From Neospora caninum Liverpool (lineage: Eukaryota; Apicomplexa; Conoidasida; Eucoccidiorida; Sarcocystidae), in assembly GCF_000208865.1 (NCBI RefSeq), contig NC_018387.1:186001-250000 (forward strand): DNA of 64,000 nucleotides, given 5' to 3'. This document shows positions 32,236 to 45,200 of this stretch, one piece after another (positions within the stretch are counted from its first letter, which is position 1; each line of letters begins with the position of its first letter). Below the pieces are notes generated by a model that was given only the letters and a program-made list of their open reading frames with translations, did not search any database and was not told the origin of the DNA. Both the position numbers and the translations under genes were made by a program.

Positions 32236-34241
32236 CTAATTCGCAATAGAGGGAAGATCGTTGCGAATTGGGTCCTTGTTAAAAAAGCAGTTGACAACGA
32301 ACTTGACGCCTCTTTCTGGGGGCAGCCCCGCATGGAGGAGACGCGGGTCTATCTCATGTGTGCCGGGATACGAGTTGCTCCAGACGACACCGGCGCCCTT
32401 CATTGGAGCGACGCGGAATCCCAGCGTTTCGAAGCTCGTTTCCCCTCCCGCTTCGACGTCTGAGGCACAGATCAAACAGGACAGTAACACAAGATTTACT
32501 ACAACGCTTCTAAGCAGCTTCCACTAATGTAGTGAGAGATTATGGTCCCCAGTTTCACTTTAATTTCCAGCTGGATGAAAAAAAAACCAGGAAAACAAAT
32601 GATCACCTTTTCCCTAAAGTAACGGTCACATTGTTCATCTATAGTGGTCTCTTAACCATGGTCCGCCCCCCACCCCGTCCCGCTCTGCGTTCCCACTAAA
32701 TCCTTTACTGATACAACAGAGCCCGTGCCGCCACACACAGATCTCGGTCTACGAGCGGGGCGACGAGAGCGCCCACTTACCATTTAGGTACAGAAGAACC
32801 GTTTTGGGTCGGAAGCCTCCATCATGGTGCTGTTTGAAGTACTGACCCTCTTCGTACCGGACGACGGCAAGAGGCTCAAGATGCTCCACGGGCATGCCCG
32901 CGAACGCGGATACGATTCTCTCGATATTCTCTACGACCCCGGTTTCCCCAATGGCAAGAGGAACAGACCAGCTGGTTCTTGATGGACTCTTTTTCGACAT
33001 GTAGTCGCGCTGAAAGGCACACAATAACAATACCCAGGACTTCGTCAGCCAGCCGAGCGAGTGCACGTTCAACAATGCACATGAAGACAGTGAAGCCGTT
33101 CGACCACGAGACACTCCAGCACATTTCTCGTCTAGAATAAATAGCCGCCTCACAATTTGCGCTGGGTTAGCACGTAGCTTAACACGTTTCTCGTTAGCAC
33201 AAGTGTGGCTGCGCAATCGTTCGATGGGCCTTTTGCGGAGTTTATCTGAAACGTAATTTGAAACACCTGCTCCCGGCAAACAGACGATGCACTATCGTTG
33301 TCGGCTGAACTCGTGTGCGGCGTTTAATGCTGAGTCTGGATTTTCAGACACCGTCAACTCCAGAAGAAATTTCCACGGCAATTCACTGGCTGTCCGCATC
33401 TCAAGCTACATCGCGTTGAACCGGCGCCGACACACTGCAATATTGGGAAGCCGAGCACACCCAAAACAAGTAAGCTCTATGCGCCTACGGGTTCGGCAGT
33501 GGCGTATCCTGTACTCGTCTTGCTGCGTTCCCAACGCCCCTCACAGAGTTGTAGGAGATGGGCGCAGTCACTATCTGTTAGCAGCTCGGGAATCAGGTAC
33601 ACCCCTGGATTTTCGTGAATCGCAAGAATCTGGATTACGCGCTCCTCCAGTTGCCCTGTGAAGGTGTTGCGGTAACAGATTTGCTTGCAACTGTGAAGCT
33701 TCCCCCCTGGATGCAATATGGGAGAGTTGGCATCGATAGGGTGCAAGGGCGAACTCCGGTGAGATGTGTGAATACTAGCACTGCTTTCGTCTTCTCCACC
33801 ATCTGTCTTATGTTGCTCCGCGGTGTTTAGCTGGAAGTCGCTGCGCGATCCATCAGCATCCAGAGGACTGCTGGACACACTGTCGCTGTCGCTTGAGAAG
33901 GCTGTGACCAAGGAGAACTCATCTGGAAAGTTGTGGGAGGTGTATGAGCTTGTCGCTGTCATATGCCGAGTTTCTTCCCGTTGCACCTCTGGCGCGGCAG
34001 GAGGGTCTGCATCACATAATGCGGGCTGCGACGGACCAAACCACGAAAACCAGCCACCTGGAGGCGATTTGGCAAGATGCCCCTCTGGATGGTGTTGCAC
34101 CCTGCATGCTTGCTGATCTCGAGAGTCTCGTAGTCCGAAGGTGGGCACTGAAAACCAGGGACTGGGAGTAACGAAACCTTGGCCGTTTTCGGGTCGGCCA
34201 TCCCTAGGGAATAACGAGCTCACTCGGAAAAAGGCATTCAT
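32236..34241 (-). CDS. Prolyl 4-hydroxylase-type 2-oxoglutarate/Fe(II) dioxygenase
   Basis: Three exons: 34241-33489, 33009-32781 and 32459-32236, 401 residues, with phases agreeing at GTAGGC and GTAAGT donors. The first 170 residues are Ser/Asp-rich and probably disordered. The dioxygenase domain starts near VYLIPELLTDSDCAHLLQLC and continues WERSKTSTGYATAEP, RTSWSVPL and HLEPLAVVRYEEGQYFKQHH. The iron ligands are the HxD in QHHDGG and a distal His in RLLHAGLPPERGVKFVVN; the Lys of GVKFVVN is placed to bind 2-oxoglutarate. GGETSF and GAGVVWSN are the expected jelly-roll strands. All catalytic residues are present. The substrate cannot be read from sequence; coccidia hydroxylate a proline of the ubiquitin-ligase subunit Skp1 with an enzyme of this superfamily, but nothing here shows this is that enzyme. 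No signal peptide. The open frame begins earlier (34298) only with TTG, so the ATG at 34241 is chosen. Confidence 0.88.
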
Positions 34242-37200
34242 TGCAAAGACCTTCCTCGAAGAGTACGAGCAGAAAAGACGGACGGGTCGTGTGGACAAGA
34301 GCCGAGAGATGCGGGCTCCACCGCACTTGACCCGGGTGATGACTTTGCACTGCCGGCGGGGCTCGTGTCGTCCAACAATCTTTTGCTGTCACCTCCCCAC
34401 CGTTCCTCGGCAGCAGTTCAGGAATGTGTACAGAATCAACCAACAGAATGCTTCTGTGCTTACTGAAACGACTCGTGAGAACAAAATTGCTACGTTTGAA
34501 ACGGGGGGAGTCATGCAAAGAATAAAGACTACCGGAGTAAGCACCTTTGTGTGTTGGCGAGCGGAACGTGTCAAGGCGTGGCCGCCACACAGCTCACCGA
34601 GCGATGAGTGCCTGAAATCGAGTCTGTTTTTCGCGAACAGGAGGACGCCAAAAGAGAACAGAACTGGACGATTTCTTGAACCACGCGAGGGACGAAATAA
34701 ATAGGCGGGGCCTGCGCAAGTGTGGAGAAGAAACCTTCTTTCTGCGACGGACCAAGTAGCAAAGAGCTGTGGAATGGACAGCAAAATCGACACGATCCAC
34801 GGTCAGGGGGGAACATGCCACACAGGAGAGGCCGCCGGTGAGCTCTCGCCTTCCCGCTCTCCATGAGGTGCCCCCTTCCAGCTGCCATATAAAGTGTGGC
34901 TGGTCGCGACGGAGCAACAAGCGCGATGACTCGCCGTCTCTCTGAAGACGGCGCGTAAATTTACAAGACAGTGGGACCTCTCGTCGATGTTGTTGGTCCT
35001 TGTCTGCAGGCTGCGAAGAAGCGGGCAGCATAGTAAGAGAGTAACGTGTGCCCTTACTCGAGCAAGCTTCGTAAAATCGGCGTTTCTCGTGTGAAAGTAC
35101 ATTTTTTCACTCCGCCGGCCAGACGATTGAGCCGACGGCGTTTCAGAACCAAGGTTCATGGGGAATCAGGCTCTCACGTTTCCTATATTTCTGTAGTGGC
35201 GCGTCATTTTAGGTCCGTTTAGGTATCCTGATGACCAATATGTGGATCTGCCTTCAGTTAGCTTGCTGGAGAGCAACAGGAGACAATCAAGCGTCCAAAG
35301 TTGCGGGGGCCCGGTGGGATGTGACCACTGTGCAACGTTCCTGGAAGCCGAGACTTTTCCACTTGCTAGCTTCGGACATGAACAGACCTTCTGTTTCTTA
35401 TAACCCTTGCCTCAAGGGAATAAAGCTGTCCTGGCGAGCAGGACCTCGTTTTTCTCTGTAGAGCACAGAATTCCCCTGTACCCCCCCCCCCCCCCTCGGT
35501 TCTCGCAGTTGGTTTTAAAAACAGCACAGCCACGACACCGCGAACGGACAGATTTGCGGCTGATGTGATTTTTGTAAGCTGGGGGACGCTCATGTGTAAT
35601 GCAGGGAGCATCAAACTTCAAGACGTTTCAGCGGGGCACGATTTTTTGACGTACTCCTGGAGGGGCACGCTGGTTGAAATGTGATTGCCGAGGATCCCGT
35701 AGACGAAACGAAAAGATCTCTGAAAACTCTAAAATATGTCCGTAATGGTGCACAGTCCCACAGCCCTCACCAAGGAGGACCCTTCTTAGCACACCTGCAC
35801 CAAATACATCCCCGCACCAGAAGTCATTTAGAGACTTCTCCCAGCCAAGTCTGTACGCCGATCATATACGCACACATCTTGCTACAAATAAAGGTGTGGC
35901 TGACGTATTTGAGTATTACAGTACTGAGATGCAGCTGACAGTTCTGTTGTCCACGGATACTTTTTTGTGTTGACGTTAAAGACTAGTTGAACGTCCTTTG
36001 AAAAATGCGCCTGCCTTGTTACCTATCGCCGTTCGGTCCACACGTCCACCATTGAGTTTTTATTTCCGTCGGGCGGCAGCAAAACCAGCAGGGGGAACAT
36101 CACTACGAAATAAGGCTCGAGGTCAGCACTGTTCTCCTAAATCCGAATTTCGACCCAGAATACAGCGATAAGTCATTGGAGAATGCAGACTGCAGTCAGC
36201 ATTTCAACCTTATCAGCCGGAAGCTGAGTTTTATGTTCTAGTCAACACCGAATTTCTGGCAGATGCACCGAAGTCGGTAATCGCTTCAAATTCGCGACCC
36301 GGTACTCTTCTCTCCCGCGTACCCAAGCGCCTCCTCACCGGGAACATCGCTGGGGCCGTAGATACTAACAAAAACTGTGATCCACAAACAAGCCTGGCAT
36401 ATATATGCTTTTTTTTCGACAAGGCTTCGGGGATTCTTGAGGAGTAGGGAAGGGCAGGCCACTGTGTGAGAAACCGACAACTATACAATCACCATGTTGA
36501 GTTGCGACAAGTCTTGTAAACGACGTTGTCCGAAAGCGAACCTAGGAATTTTTCACACCTACCTTCGCTCTTCACACACGCTTCCACTTTTCCGCTGTAC
36601 AGCTCGCTAAACGGATTTCATCCTTGCACCTCTTCCCTTGCATCGATGTAAGACGTCAGACCGCGTAGCACGAATGGAGGCAATAGCTTTGTCCCACTGT
36701 GGCACGAAAGAGACTATCAATGAGCTACGTCTTACGAGTAGTTCCACGATGCACGCTGACTCTCTGGTCTTACGAACGCGTAGAGCCAAACGGCAAACTT
36801 TGGTGTTTATTTCCGGCAGCCCCGTGTGCGAAGGATCCGCCAGAGCCGCACTGGCCAACTTAGGGCTCGCTCTACCGGGGACACAAACATCACTCCAACT
36901 GGTATTGAGGAGCCGGTGGAAATGCGCATGTCTGTAGTGTCCAGTTTCCCCCAGGGCCACCTTCCGCTGATGGAAGGCGTTTGCTTTCCCGTGCGCCGTC
37001 TTTTTCCGTTTCTAGGCGCCTGTAAAAGAAATCTGGTGATCAGTACCCGTCACTCAGGCACGTACTTCCGTTCAGAGTACCAGTGCACGACTGTGGATGC
37101 ACCACTTTCAACGGTATGTATCATGCTTTGCCTCTTCCGATCCATTTCGCTAGAACTATCATTCTTCCTCGTAGAGAGGAACATTCGGGAAAACCCTACA

Positions 37201-38270
37201 AGAGGCGTCGCCACGGCACCGGTGTTGGCTCTCTACCGGCTTTTCCCAGAAAAGTCGACGACAGAAAGATCTCTCGACTCCTAGAGACCACAGGTTCTCC
37301 CCAAGTGCCTCGGTTTTATGATTCACTCTATGCTGTCCTGCTCGACGGGGTTTGACTGCAGTTGCGCTGGTGGTGTTTTTCGCCAGTTTGCTCGGGAGGG
37401 CTCTCCTCAGTAGCCGGAGATACCATAGACCGCCCGACAGCCGCTGTCTGAAACATATCTTTTCAGGGGGAATTGCTAAAAGAGATTTCAGTGGAAAATC
37501 CCCGACACACTTCCTCGAAGGTAATTCTTCTCGCAACGAAGTCACGTGGTAGTCGAAAATCACAAAACGCCGTCCAGAACGTGGTTCCAACATGCGGTCC
37601 GACCACCGTGCTCGCTGGAGGCGCGGCGGCCCGGCGGCTTTTCTTTGACTCCCGCTTCGCGCATTTCCCCTGCAAAATCTGCTCCTCTTCCGCAAACGGG
37701 AAAACCGCTTGCTTTTCGTTTTCCTGCTTAAATCTCTCCCTTGTCGTTTCGTCCTTAGAGGCCGAGCCACGGAGGGCGCGGAGTTGCCCGCCTTTGAAGT
37801 CGCAGAAGACACGGCCAGCGCCCCCCCGCTCTTTTCCAACTCCTTTCTCACGTTCCGCCCTGTCTTTTCGGCTGAGCATGCGCCGATTCCTCTCTTCAGT
37901 TTGAACAATTTTTTTCTCATAGACTTCCCTTTTTCTCGCGGTTTTCCCCTCGCGAGTGTACTCACCCCTGTCGTAGAGTTTTTCCATCGAACTCCTGTTC
38001 CAGCCTACCCTAGCTGACCCTTCGCGTGGCACACTCACGACGGAAAGTTCGGAATACACCAGAAACGTCAACAGAGCGGCGGCTGCCAACCTCGCCTCAG
38101 TGCAAACGCTGTGTTTGCCACAATAACAAACCCAATTGTGTACAGCTCTGCCTTTCTGAGCATTTTTGTCGCCCCGATAACCCGGAAAACCCCGCCATGG
38201 TACACTGCGGACGCGTCGTAGGGTCTCTCGTCTAGGGTACAAGAGGGAACCTCTCACGCCCATCGTTGCC
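34242..38270. other. About 4 kb without a convincing gene
   Basis: 5' flank of the dioxygenase gene. Several minus-strand open frames (for example 34803-35159 and two overlapping ones of about 266 codons at 37159-38263) are rich in Arg/Lys/Glu, mirroring a pyrimidine-rich plus strand. None has a motif or clear splice structure, and the two long ones overlap in different frames. A poly-C tract lies at 35481-35495. A real small gene could be hidden here. Confidence 0.4.
35481..35495 (+). repeat. Poly-C homopolymer
   Basis: A run of about 15 C on the plus strand in intergenic DNA. Confidence 0.9.
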
Positions 38271-39256
38271 TTGTGGACCTTGAATGCTTTCTACTCTTTT
38301 CCCAGTCGCATGCTTGATGTCTCGCGAGGAGCGCCTTTGCCAGTCCTCTGCCTCGCCTCCGCGCTCCTTGATCGTCGTTCTCGTCCATTCTCTCTCTCTC
38401 CGTCGACCCTAACTCTCGGCTTGTTGCCTTTCCGGGGAGAGAAGAGAGAAAAGCGGGTATCTCTCGTCAACCGTTCTTTCTTACCTTATCCTGTCAATCG
38501 CTTGATGACCAGCAGCCGTCTTTCGCCTCCTCTTCAGAGTGCGGTTGAACCACAAAAAACAGACAAACCCGGTCTTCCACGGGAGGATTCCACTCGCTTT
38601 TGGCAAGGAGGTAGCGGAAGCCCTCTTGTCGCTGTGCATGCGGAGCCCAAAGATGGCGCAACTGAGGGCCTGACCGCTTGTCAAACCTGATCATGTGCGC
38701 TAGACTGTGCTTCTTTATCTGTTTCACATCCGTACCAGTCTGCCTCGTTCCCCTTGATTTGTTTGACTCGCTTGACACCCCCAGAACGCTTTGCCTCAGG
38801 ACGTCTCTTCTGCCCCTTTCCTCGCACTCGTTTCAGTGTCTCTCCTTGCTTCGTCTTGTCTCTCCGTCGTCGTCGCGCCGATGCCGGGCAGTCATTGGGA
38901 AGTCCCCTTTTCGGTTGTTGTCCTAGAGTTTTTGCCTCGCTTTCGTGCTCCACGCTCCTCTCTTCTGTCCCTTTCACCAGCTGCCTACCACGCTGCGCAC
39001 CCAGAGCTACACAAAGAGGAAAGCGACAAGGTGGCTCTCGAAACGTTTTCCTCGTTTCCACCGCGCCGCCTTTTCGTTTCCCTTTTTTGAGCAGACTCGC
39101 GCTGCTTGGCCTCGTCAGTTCGCGTGGCCGTTTCACGCCTGCGGTTCTCTCCGTTAGCCGGGAAGGACTGACGAGGGAGGATGCCTGCGCAGAGCGAAGA
39201 GAGCTGTCTCCTTTTTGTTCTTCCCTCCCGCCTCTGTCTCTCACCGTCCTCTCGGA
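38271..39256 (+). other. Pyrimidine-rich leader region of the giant gene
   Basis: About 1 kb dominated by TCTC/CCTT-type sequence directly before the ATG at 39257, as is typical for long 5' UTRs in coccidia. The frame of the first coding exon has an in-frame stop before 39215. Open frames in this stretch are compositional. Confidence 0.4.
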
Positions 39257-42200
39257 ATGTCCGTCGCACCTTCTCCTCTCTCCCGACGGAGAGAGGCTCT
39301 TCCGTCGGTCAAGAAAGGGATCCATGATTCGTGCTCTTTCCACCCTACATCAACTCACCACTGTCTCCGTGCGGATTACGGCGCCTCCCTTTCTCCCGCC
39401 CCCGGTTCTCGTGCGTCTCTCCCCCTGCCTCCGCATCGAACTCAGCATGCACACTGTCCCTTGAGCTCGCGAGCGAGCCACCACGCCTCTGTCTCCGCAC
39501 ACCCTCTTCGTGCGTCGGGCTGCCCGAGTTCGACTCGACACCAGACGTTGCCTCACTCAGTCTCGGGCGACGGTGTATATACACTGCACACTCCGGGGCC
39601 AGCTGACGCGCCGTTTGCAACGACAGCTTCTTACTACCCCACACCCGGGACTCGGCTGTCGTCTGTATCTGGCCACGCCCGTTCTTCTGTGCCCTACGCC
39701 TCCTCTTCGGCCTTTCTTGCGTCCATTCCGAGGCAACGAGAGAGCGCGTCTTTCTCGCCTCGTGCTCCTGGTGGCGGCGCGCGGTTTCCGGGGCCTTGGC
39801 GCGGGGAACAGCTGGCGTGTGACGCGCCTGAGGAAGATTACGAAGGTTCACGTCGGGGCGCTGAGACGGGGCGAGGAAGAGAGAACCACCGCGAAGGCTT
39901 ATCTTTCGTGGAAACGGATTCGGAGTGCTTCGCCTTCAGGCCTCACCTCCAGAGCCATGGGCGGACATGCGTCGTCTCGCTCGAACTCGATCCCTACAGC
40001 CAAGCGAGAACACACTGGGGACGAAAGCATGCGTCGCGGGAGGTTCTCGGGAACACACGGCTGTCCCGAAGAAGCGACGGAGGAGACAACGCGGTAAGGA
40101 GTGTAGGAGCGACAGCAGAGATAATCACGCAGACGGAAAAAAGCCGCAAGCTTCTTGAGGAAGCATGTTGCCGAAGCATTCCCGCGACGACTCACGCCGG
40201 TGACTTGTGGAGACGCATCTCGGTGCGGAACTCAAAAAAAGAAGATGAATGTCGACTTTGTCCGCACAGCTCTCTTTGCCTGCTTGCCTTGTTCGACGGT
40301 CGTGCTCTCCCTGTGTCCCCTCTTCTCTGCTTTTGGAGTCTCCTACTGTGCTTTTTTTCTCTCTCCTGTTGCCCCCACCAATTCTGTGTCTCTTGCGTTG
40401 CGGTGTTCTCCGGTGCGTCGCCACCGCGCCCACCTTCTTGTTCATTCAATCCTCTTGCTGTGGCCCTTCCCCTGACTTGTTCTCTTCGGGTTCTCTCGTC
40501 CTCCGTTCACTGCCCATCCAGGCCGTCTTACTCGTCTCTCCGGTCGCTGCCTTCTGTCTCCCTCTCTCTTCTGTCTCCACCTCTCCTCAGTCTTCGTCTC
40601 CTGTTGCCTGCAGACAGGAGACAGAGCGGCAGTCGATTCGCGAAATGCGAGGACCGCGACCAGGCGAGACTTCCATGTGGCGCCGGTCGCAGCGGAGACA
40701 GCGACGGCTGTTTCCTCGAGACACCCAGGCGGGGGCCAGCGCCTGGTGCGACTCCCACCTGTTTACTGTCTCCGTGGAGAGGCAGAAGGGGCGGGGGGCG
40801 TTTCGGGACTCTGCGGAAGAAGTGGGACGTCAGCTGTCCCGAACTTTTCGCGCTTTCCGGACGAAGCCTTCCAGCCCACGCCGTGGACAGAGACACAGCG
40901 GCACGGCACGCTTCCGTGCCTTCGAGCCGGCTCGACACGCACTCACTCCTCGCATTCCCGCTCCTGTCCCCATGCTCTCCACGCTTCCTCTTCTTCGACG
41001 CTCGCCTTTCCGGCCCGTGAAGGGCCCCACGAAGCATTCAACCGGGCGACTCCTAAACCGTCCCGAACGTCTCCGCAGCCGATGGGGCCAGGCGCCCCCC
41101 GCCAGGTGGTGCTGAGGGACCGGCGACTTTTCTCGAGGGAGACAGAGACAGGGCGAGCGCGGTCAGTGTCGACGAAGGGCCACGCGAGAAGAGAAGAGAC
41201 AGGCGTGAAGGCGCGCGAGGAGAGAGGGCGAGCGGTGAGAGGGAGCGAGAGCTCGCTCTCGGCTTGCCGCGCGGGGCCCCGGCCGCGAGGAGACAGCGGC
41301 GGCGGAACGCGGAGCCCGCCGGAGGAGCTGAAATGGCGGTCGAGGAACAGCTGTGCGTCTCCGATTCCGAAACGGGACAGAAGCGGAGGCGACCAATGTC
41401 GAGAACGGCGACTGGGTGGTGGAGTCCCGGTCGCGAGAGACGCGACTTCGCAGAGGAGCCAGACCGGAGAGCGGAGAAAACAGAGTGGGGAGAAAGCAAA
41501 TCGAGACCCGAAGGCCTACTTGTTTTCAGCATATGAACTTTTGGATGAAGAAGGCGACATCGCAAGGAGACACCTCGGCCCCGAAGAGCAGGCCCCGCAC
41601 GCCGGCTGGCCATGCTGGCGAGAGGAAACAGGAGAGGGCGTCCGCACCATTTCCCGCGGGTCCAACCGCTCCTTTTCGGCCTCGCCGCGTCTCCGCCCTT
41701 GTGCCTCGTGTTCTCCCCGTTACGGCAGAGCACAGCTAGTTGAACCGGAAGTGTCTCCGCGCCCACAAACGACGCCTGGTCTCCCTGGTGCGTCGTTCGC
41801 CCTCGCCGCCCCACACATCGACCCCACATGCGTAGTGCACAGTCCCCATCGCCTGGAGGGACAGGATCCTGCGATGCGAGGGCCCCACGCTCGAAGGCGG
41901 GCGTCCGTGGAAGTGGGCATCGAAGACGAGAGGGGAGCCGAGCGGCGAGGAGACACTCAGAGAGAGAGGCCGTGCGGCGTCCCGACGCCTCTCTTTTCTG
42001 CTCCGTCGCGCACGACGAATCCGGCGCATGCAACAAAGGTCCTCAAAGGCAGGCCTTTCCGCGTGGCGCGTCGCAAGCAGACTCTTTGCAGCGAGGAAGG
42101 GAGAGAAGGGTGTTACGCTGAGGGATCCGATTGGGAGAAAAAAGACGAGAGAGAAAGCCCGTCTCTGTTTCGGGCCGCAACAGGGCGAAGAGAGATTGCC

Positions 42201-45200
42201 TCTCGTGCTCCCCATTCCGAAGTAGGCAAACCCGAAACGTCTGTCGCGGACAGCGAGGTGGGAGAAGGGCGAAGAAGGAATCCCGCACTGGCTGCCGGGG
42301 CGGAAAGCGGGTGGGAAGAACACGGACAAGGCAGCGGCACGCGCGCCTTGCAGGAGGATCTTTCTGCCGACTGGGGCCGCTGGCCCTGTCTGGGGGAGCG
42401 AGGCGGAAACGGGACTGGTCCGGATTCTGGAGAGTCTTTACAAGGCTTTGATTCTGCGCGCGGCGAGAGAGAAGACAGATTTATCTCCCCTGCAATCTCT
42501 TCGTCATCGCTCCCCAGCTATCAAGAGCTACAAGGGAGGACGCGTGCGCACACGGGAAGTTCTTGCGCGCGGTTGTGGCCGCAAGAAAACACACTTCCTG
42601 GAAGCCACCGCCCGTCTGCCTCCCCTTCTCGGCACCCTCTGCGCCAGTCTCCCCTCGAGGCTCATCGTCTCCCTTCTTCCACCTCGCCTTCTACCCGTGT
42701 CTCCCCGCAGAGCCGCTCGCAGCAGCGCGTGTTCAGCGAGTCGGAACGGCGAACGGAAGAAGGCCGGGCGGATGTGAGTGAGAAGTTGGCGGCGTTGGTG
42801 CAGGAAGCGAAAGCCTTCCAGAGTGGCGAGAACTTGAATCAGTTGCGCTCGCTCCAGCAGGCGATTGCGCTGCGGTTGCGCGAAAATCTACGAGAACAAC
42901 TCTCCGCCATCGAGTCTCTCCAGCGCATGCACTGCCTCGAGCCCGCCACGCTTCGCGCCAGCCCCGCTTCCGTTTCTTCGCCTCGCACCCCGTTCGCCGA
43001 AGGGGTTCTGGAGGCCGCGGGGCGCCTCCCGCGAGTGCGTGAGACAGGCGCGGCGGAGAGAGAAGGACGGTCCGAGCGGGAAGGCGAGGGCGGGAAGTCC
43101 GCGAGAGAGGTCGAGCAGCACGTTGCGTCTTGCCTGGCGTTCTTGCAGACTCAAGTAAGGAAAGAGCAAGAGAGACAGCGCGCGCTACTCGCGAAACACA
43201 AAATGCTGCTGGAGGAAGAAGAGAGGCAGAACGCAGAGTGGCGAGAGAAGGCGATCCGCGGAAGAAGGGAGAGGGAGGACACCAAGGACGAGAGAGAAAC
43301 CGCAGGAACCCAAGGCGACCCAGCGAGGGACGGCTGGCGGTGCCAAGGGCCTCCAGATCCTTCGTGTCGGAAACAGCTCGGGGAACGGGCTGAGAGAGAG
43401 CGAGAGAAGGAAGAGCGAGAAAGGCACGATTTGCTGGCGCGGAGGTTTCAAGAATCAGACGCTGAACGTGTCGAAAGACAAGCGCGACAGAGTCAACCTG
43501 ATGCCATCTCTCCTGCCGAGCATTCTGCTGCTCGTCCGTCTCCGGCGTTTGGTTCCGGGGAAAAGCTGCATGCGCCTTACTGCCGTCCCCACTCCGCCCT
43601 CTCATCTTCTCTGCCGCCCTGTCGACATTTGGAAACGCAGGTGGACGCACCGATCGCTGAAAAGGAGAGACGCAGACGCCGTGCGTCCCTCGGAGACATC
43701 GACTTGCAGCGAGGGGCTCTCCAGTTGGCAACGGAGAGCGGAAGGGAGGAAGAACGCGAGACCCAACTCGCGCAACTCGAGCTCCAGCGCCGACAGCTTC
43801 TCGCCCTCAGAGAAGAAAGGCTGCGCATGCAAAGTGAGAGGCGCCGACTGCAGGACGCGCGGGCATGTTTCCTCCAGCGCGCTCCCCAAGGGGGCGTTGG
43901 CTATCGAGAAGAACGAAGGCGAGGAGGAGAAGACAACGAAGCGGAGGAAGACACTCAGAGCGGAAGAGAACCCACCGAAGAAGGGTCTTTTCTGGGCGAG
44001 AGCGAGATGCAGAGTGCGTGTTTTCTCGCGAAGGACAGTTTCCACACACACACTTTCCGGGCGGACGCCCTGCAGGAAGACGTGGATGTGCCTCCGTCTC
44101 TCTATCGATGGGATGCGCGGTTCTCGGAGCTTCTGTTCGAAGACAAGCGCGTTGGGGACCGGGCCGGCAAGGCCAGCGAAGAGTGGCCTTTGTCTCCCTC
44201 GCGGGTCCCACAGGCAAAGATCCCCTCCACATCGTCTGCGTCGGTGGCGGCCGTTTCGGGATTTCCACGTGCGGGGGCGATGGTGCAGAGGAAGAGCGAT
44301 CTCCGCGAGTGTCGGCGCCTCACGAGAGAGCGCGTGGCGGCGCGACGGCGGCGCGAGCAGGAGGAAGCGGAGGCGCTGGAGGCGGAGTTGGAGAGGCGGA
44401 GACGGAATCTGGCGAAACTTTCGGAGAAAACTCGGAAACTGGTGCAGAGACACTTGCAAGTTTCAAAAAGGTCGAGAGCGCCGCCGACCCAGCGAAACGT
44501 AGACAAACCAGCGCCGTCGGGGAGGACACCTGGCTCGAACACGGCGGTTCGGAAAGACCCTGGCCTTTCGGCGCAACGGAGGACCGAAAGCGGAAACAAG
44601 AGCGCGGCTTCAGGTCCACTGTCTCCGTCGCCTTTGCCGACTGAAAGGGTTCCGGCGCGCGTTTCCCGAGATGTGCATACACCGGAATGCCCAGCCACTT
44701 TCCCAGGGACATCCCAACGTTCTCTTCGCCGACAGCTCCGCACAGAAGGAGGGCGCGCGGATGGAGGCGCTTCGCGACCCCAGGGAGAGGGAGAGAGAAA
44801 GGGAGATGGGAGTCGGGCAGACATCGAAGAGAGAGAAGCGAGGGAGACACTTCTTGCGGGGAAAGGAAGCCGGGAAATGCGTCATTTTCAGAGTGACTCC
44901 GCCAGACCAGGGAGAGAGGATCCGTCTCCGCCGATTGCTGCAAGCGTCTCGCCTTCTTCCACTGCTCCGCGAGCAGGGACGAGGCAGCTAGAGGAGAGAG
45001 AAGGGGAGAAGAGGCGACACAGATGCGACGCCCTTCTTCCTGGGAAAGCCCCGAAGGGATCTGCCACGGAGTCGATGTGTTTGGAGAGAACAGGGCGAGG
45101 CCAGAAAGACACTTCGGTTTCGCAGCTTCTTCGACGATGCCGCTCTCAACCTTCTCTCAGCTTTTCCGTTGACGCAGACGAGCGAGGCGACAGCCAGAGA

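Noticed and set aside
39510..40097. Alternative frame in the first exon region of the giant gene
   Set aside because: Only the frame starting at ATG 39257 ends in phase 0 at the 40094 donor and joins the exon starting at 40614 in the frame open for 9.76 kb.
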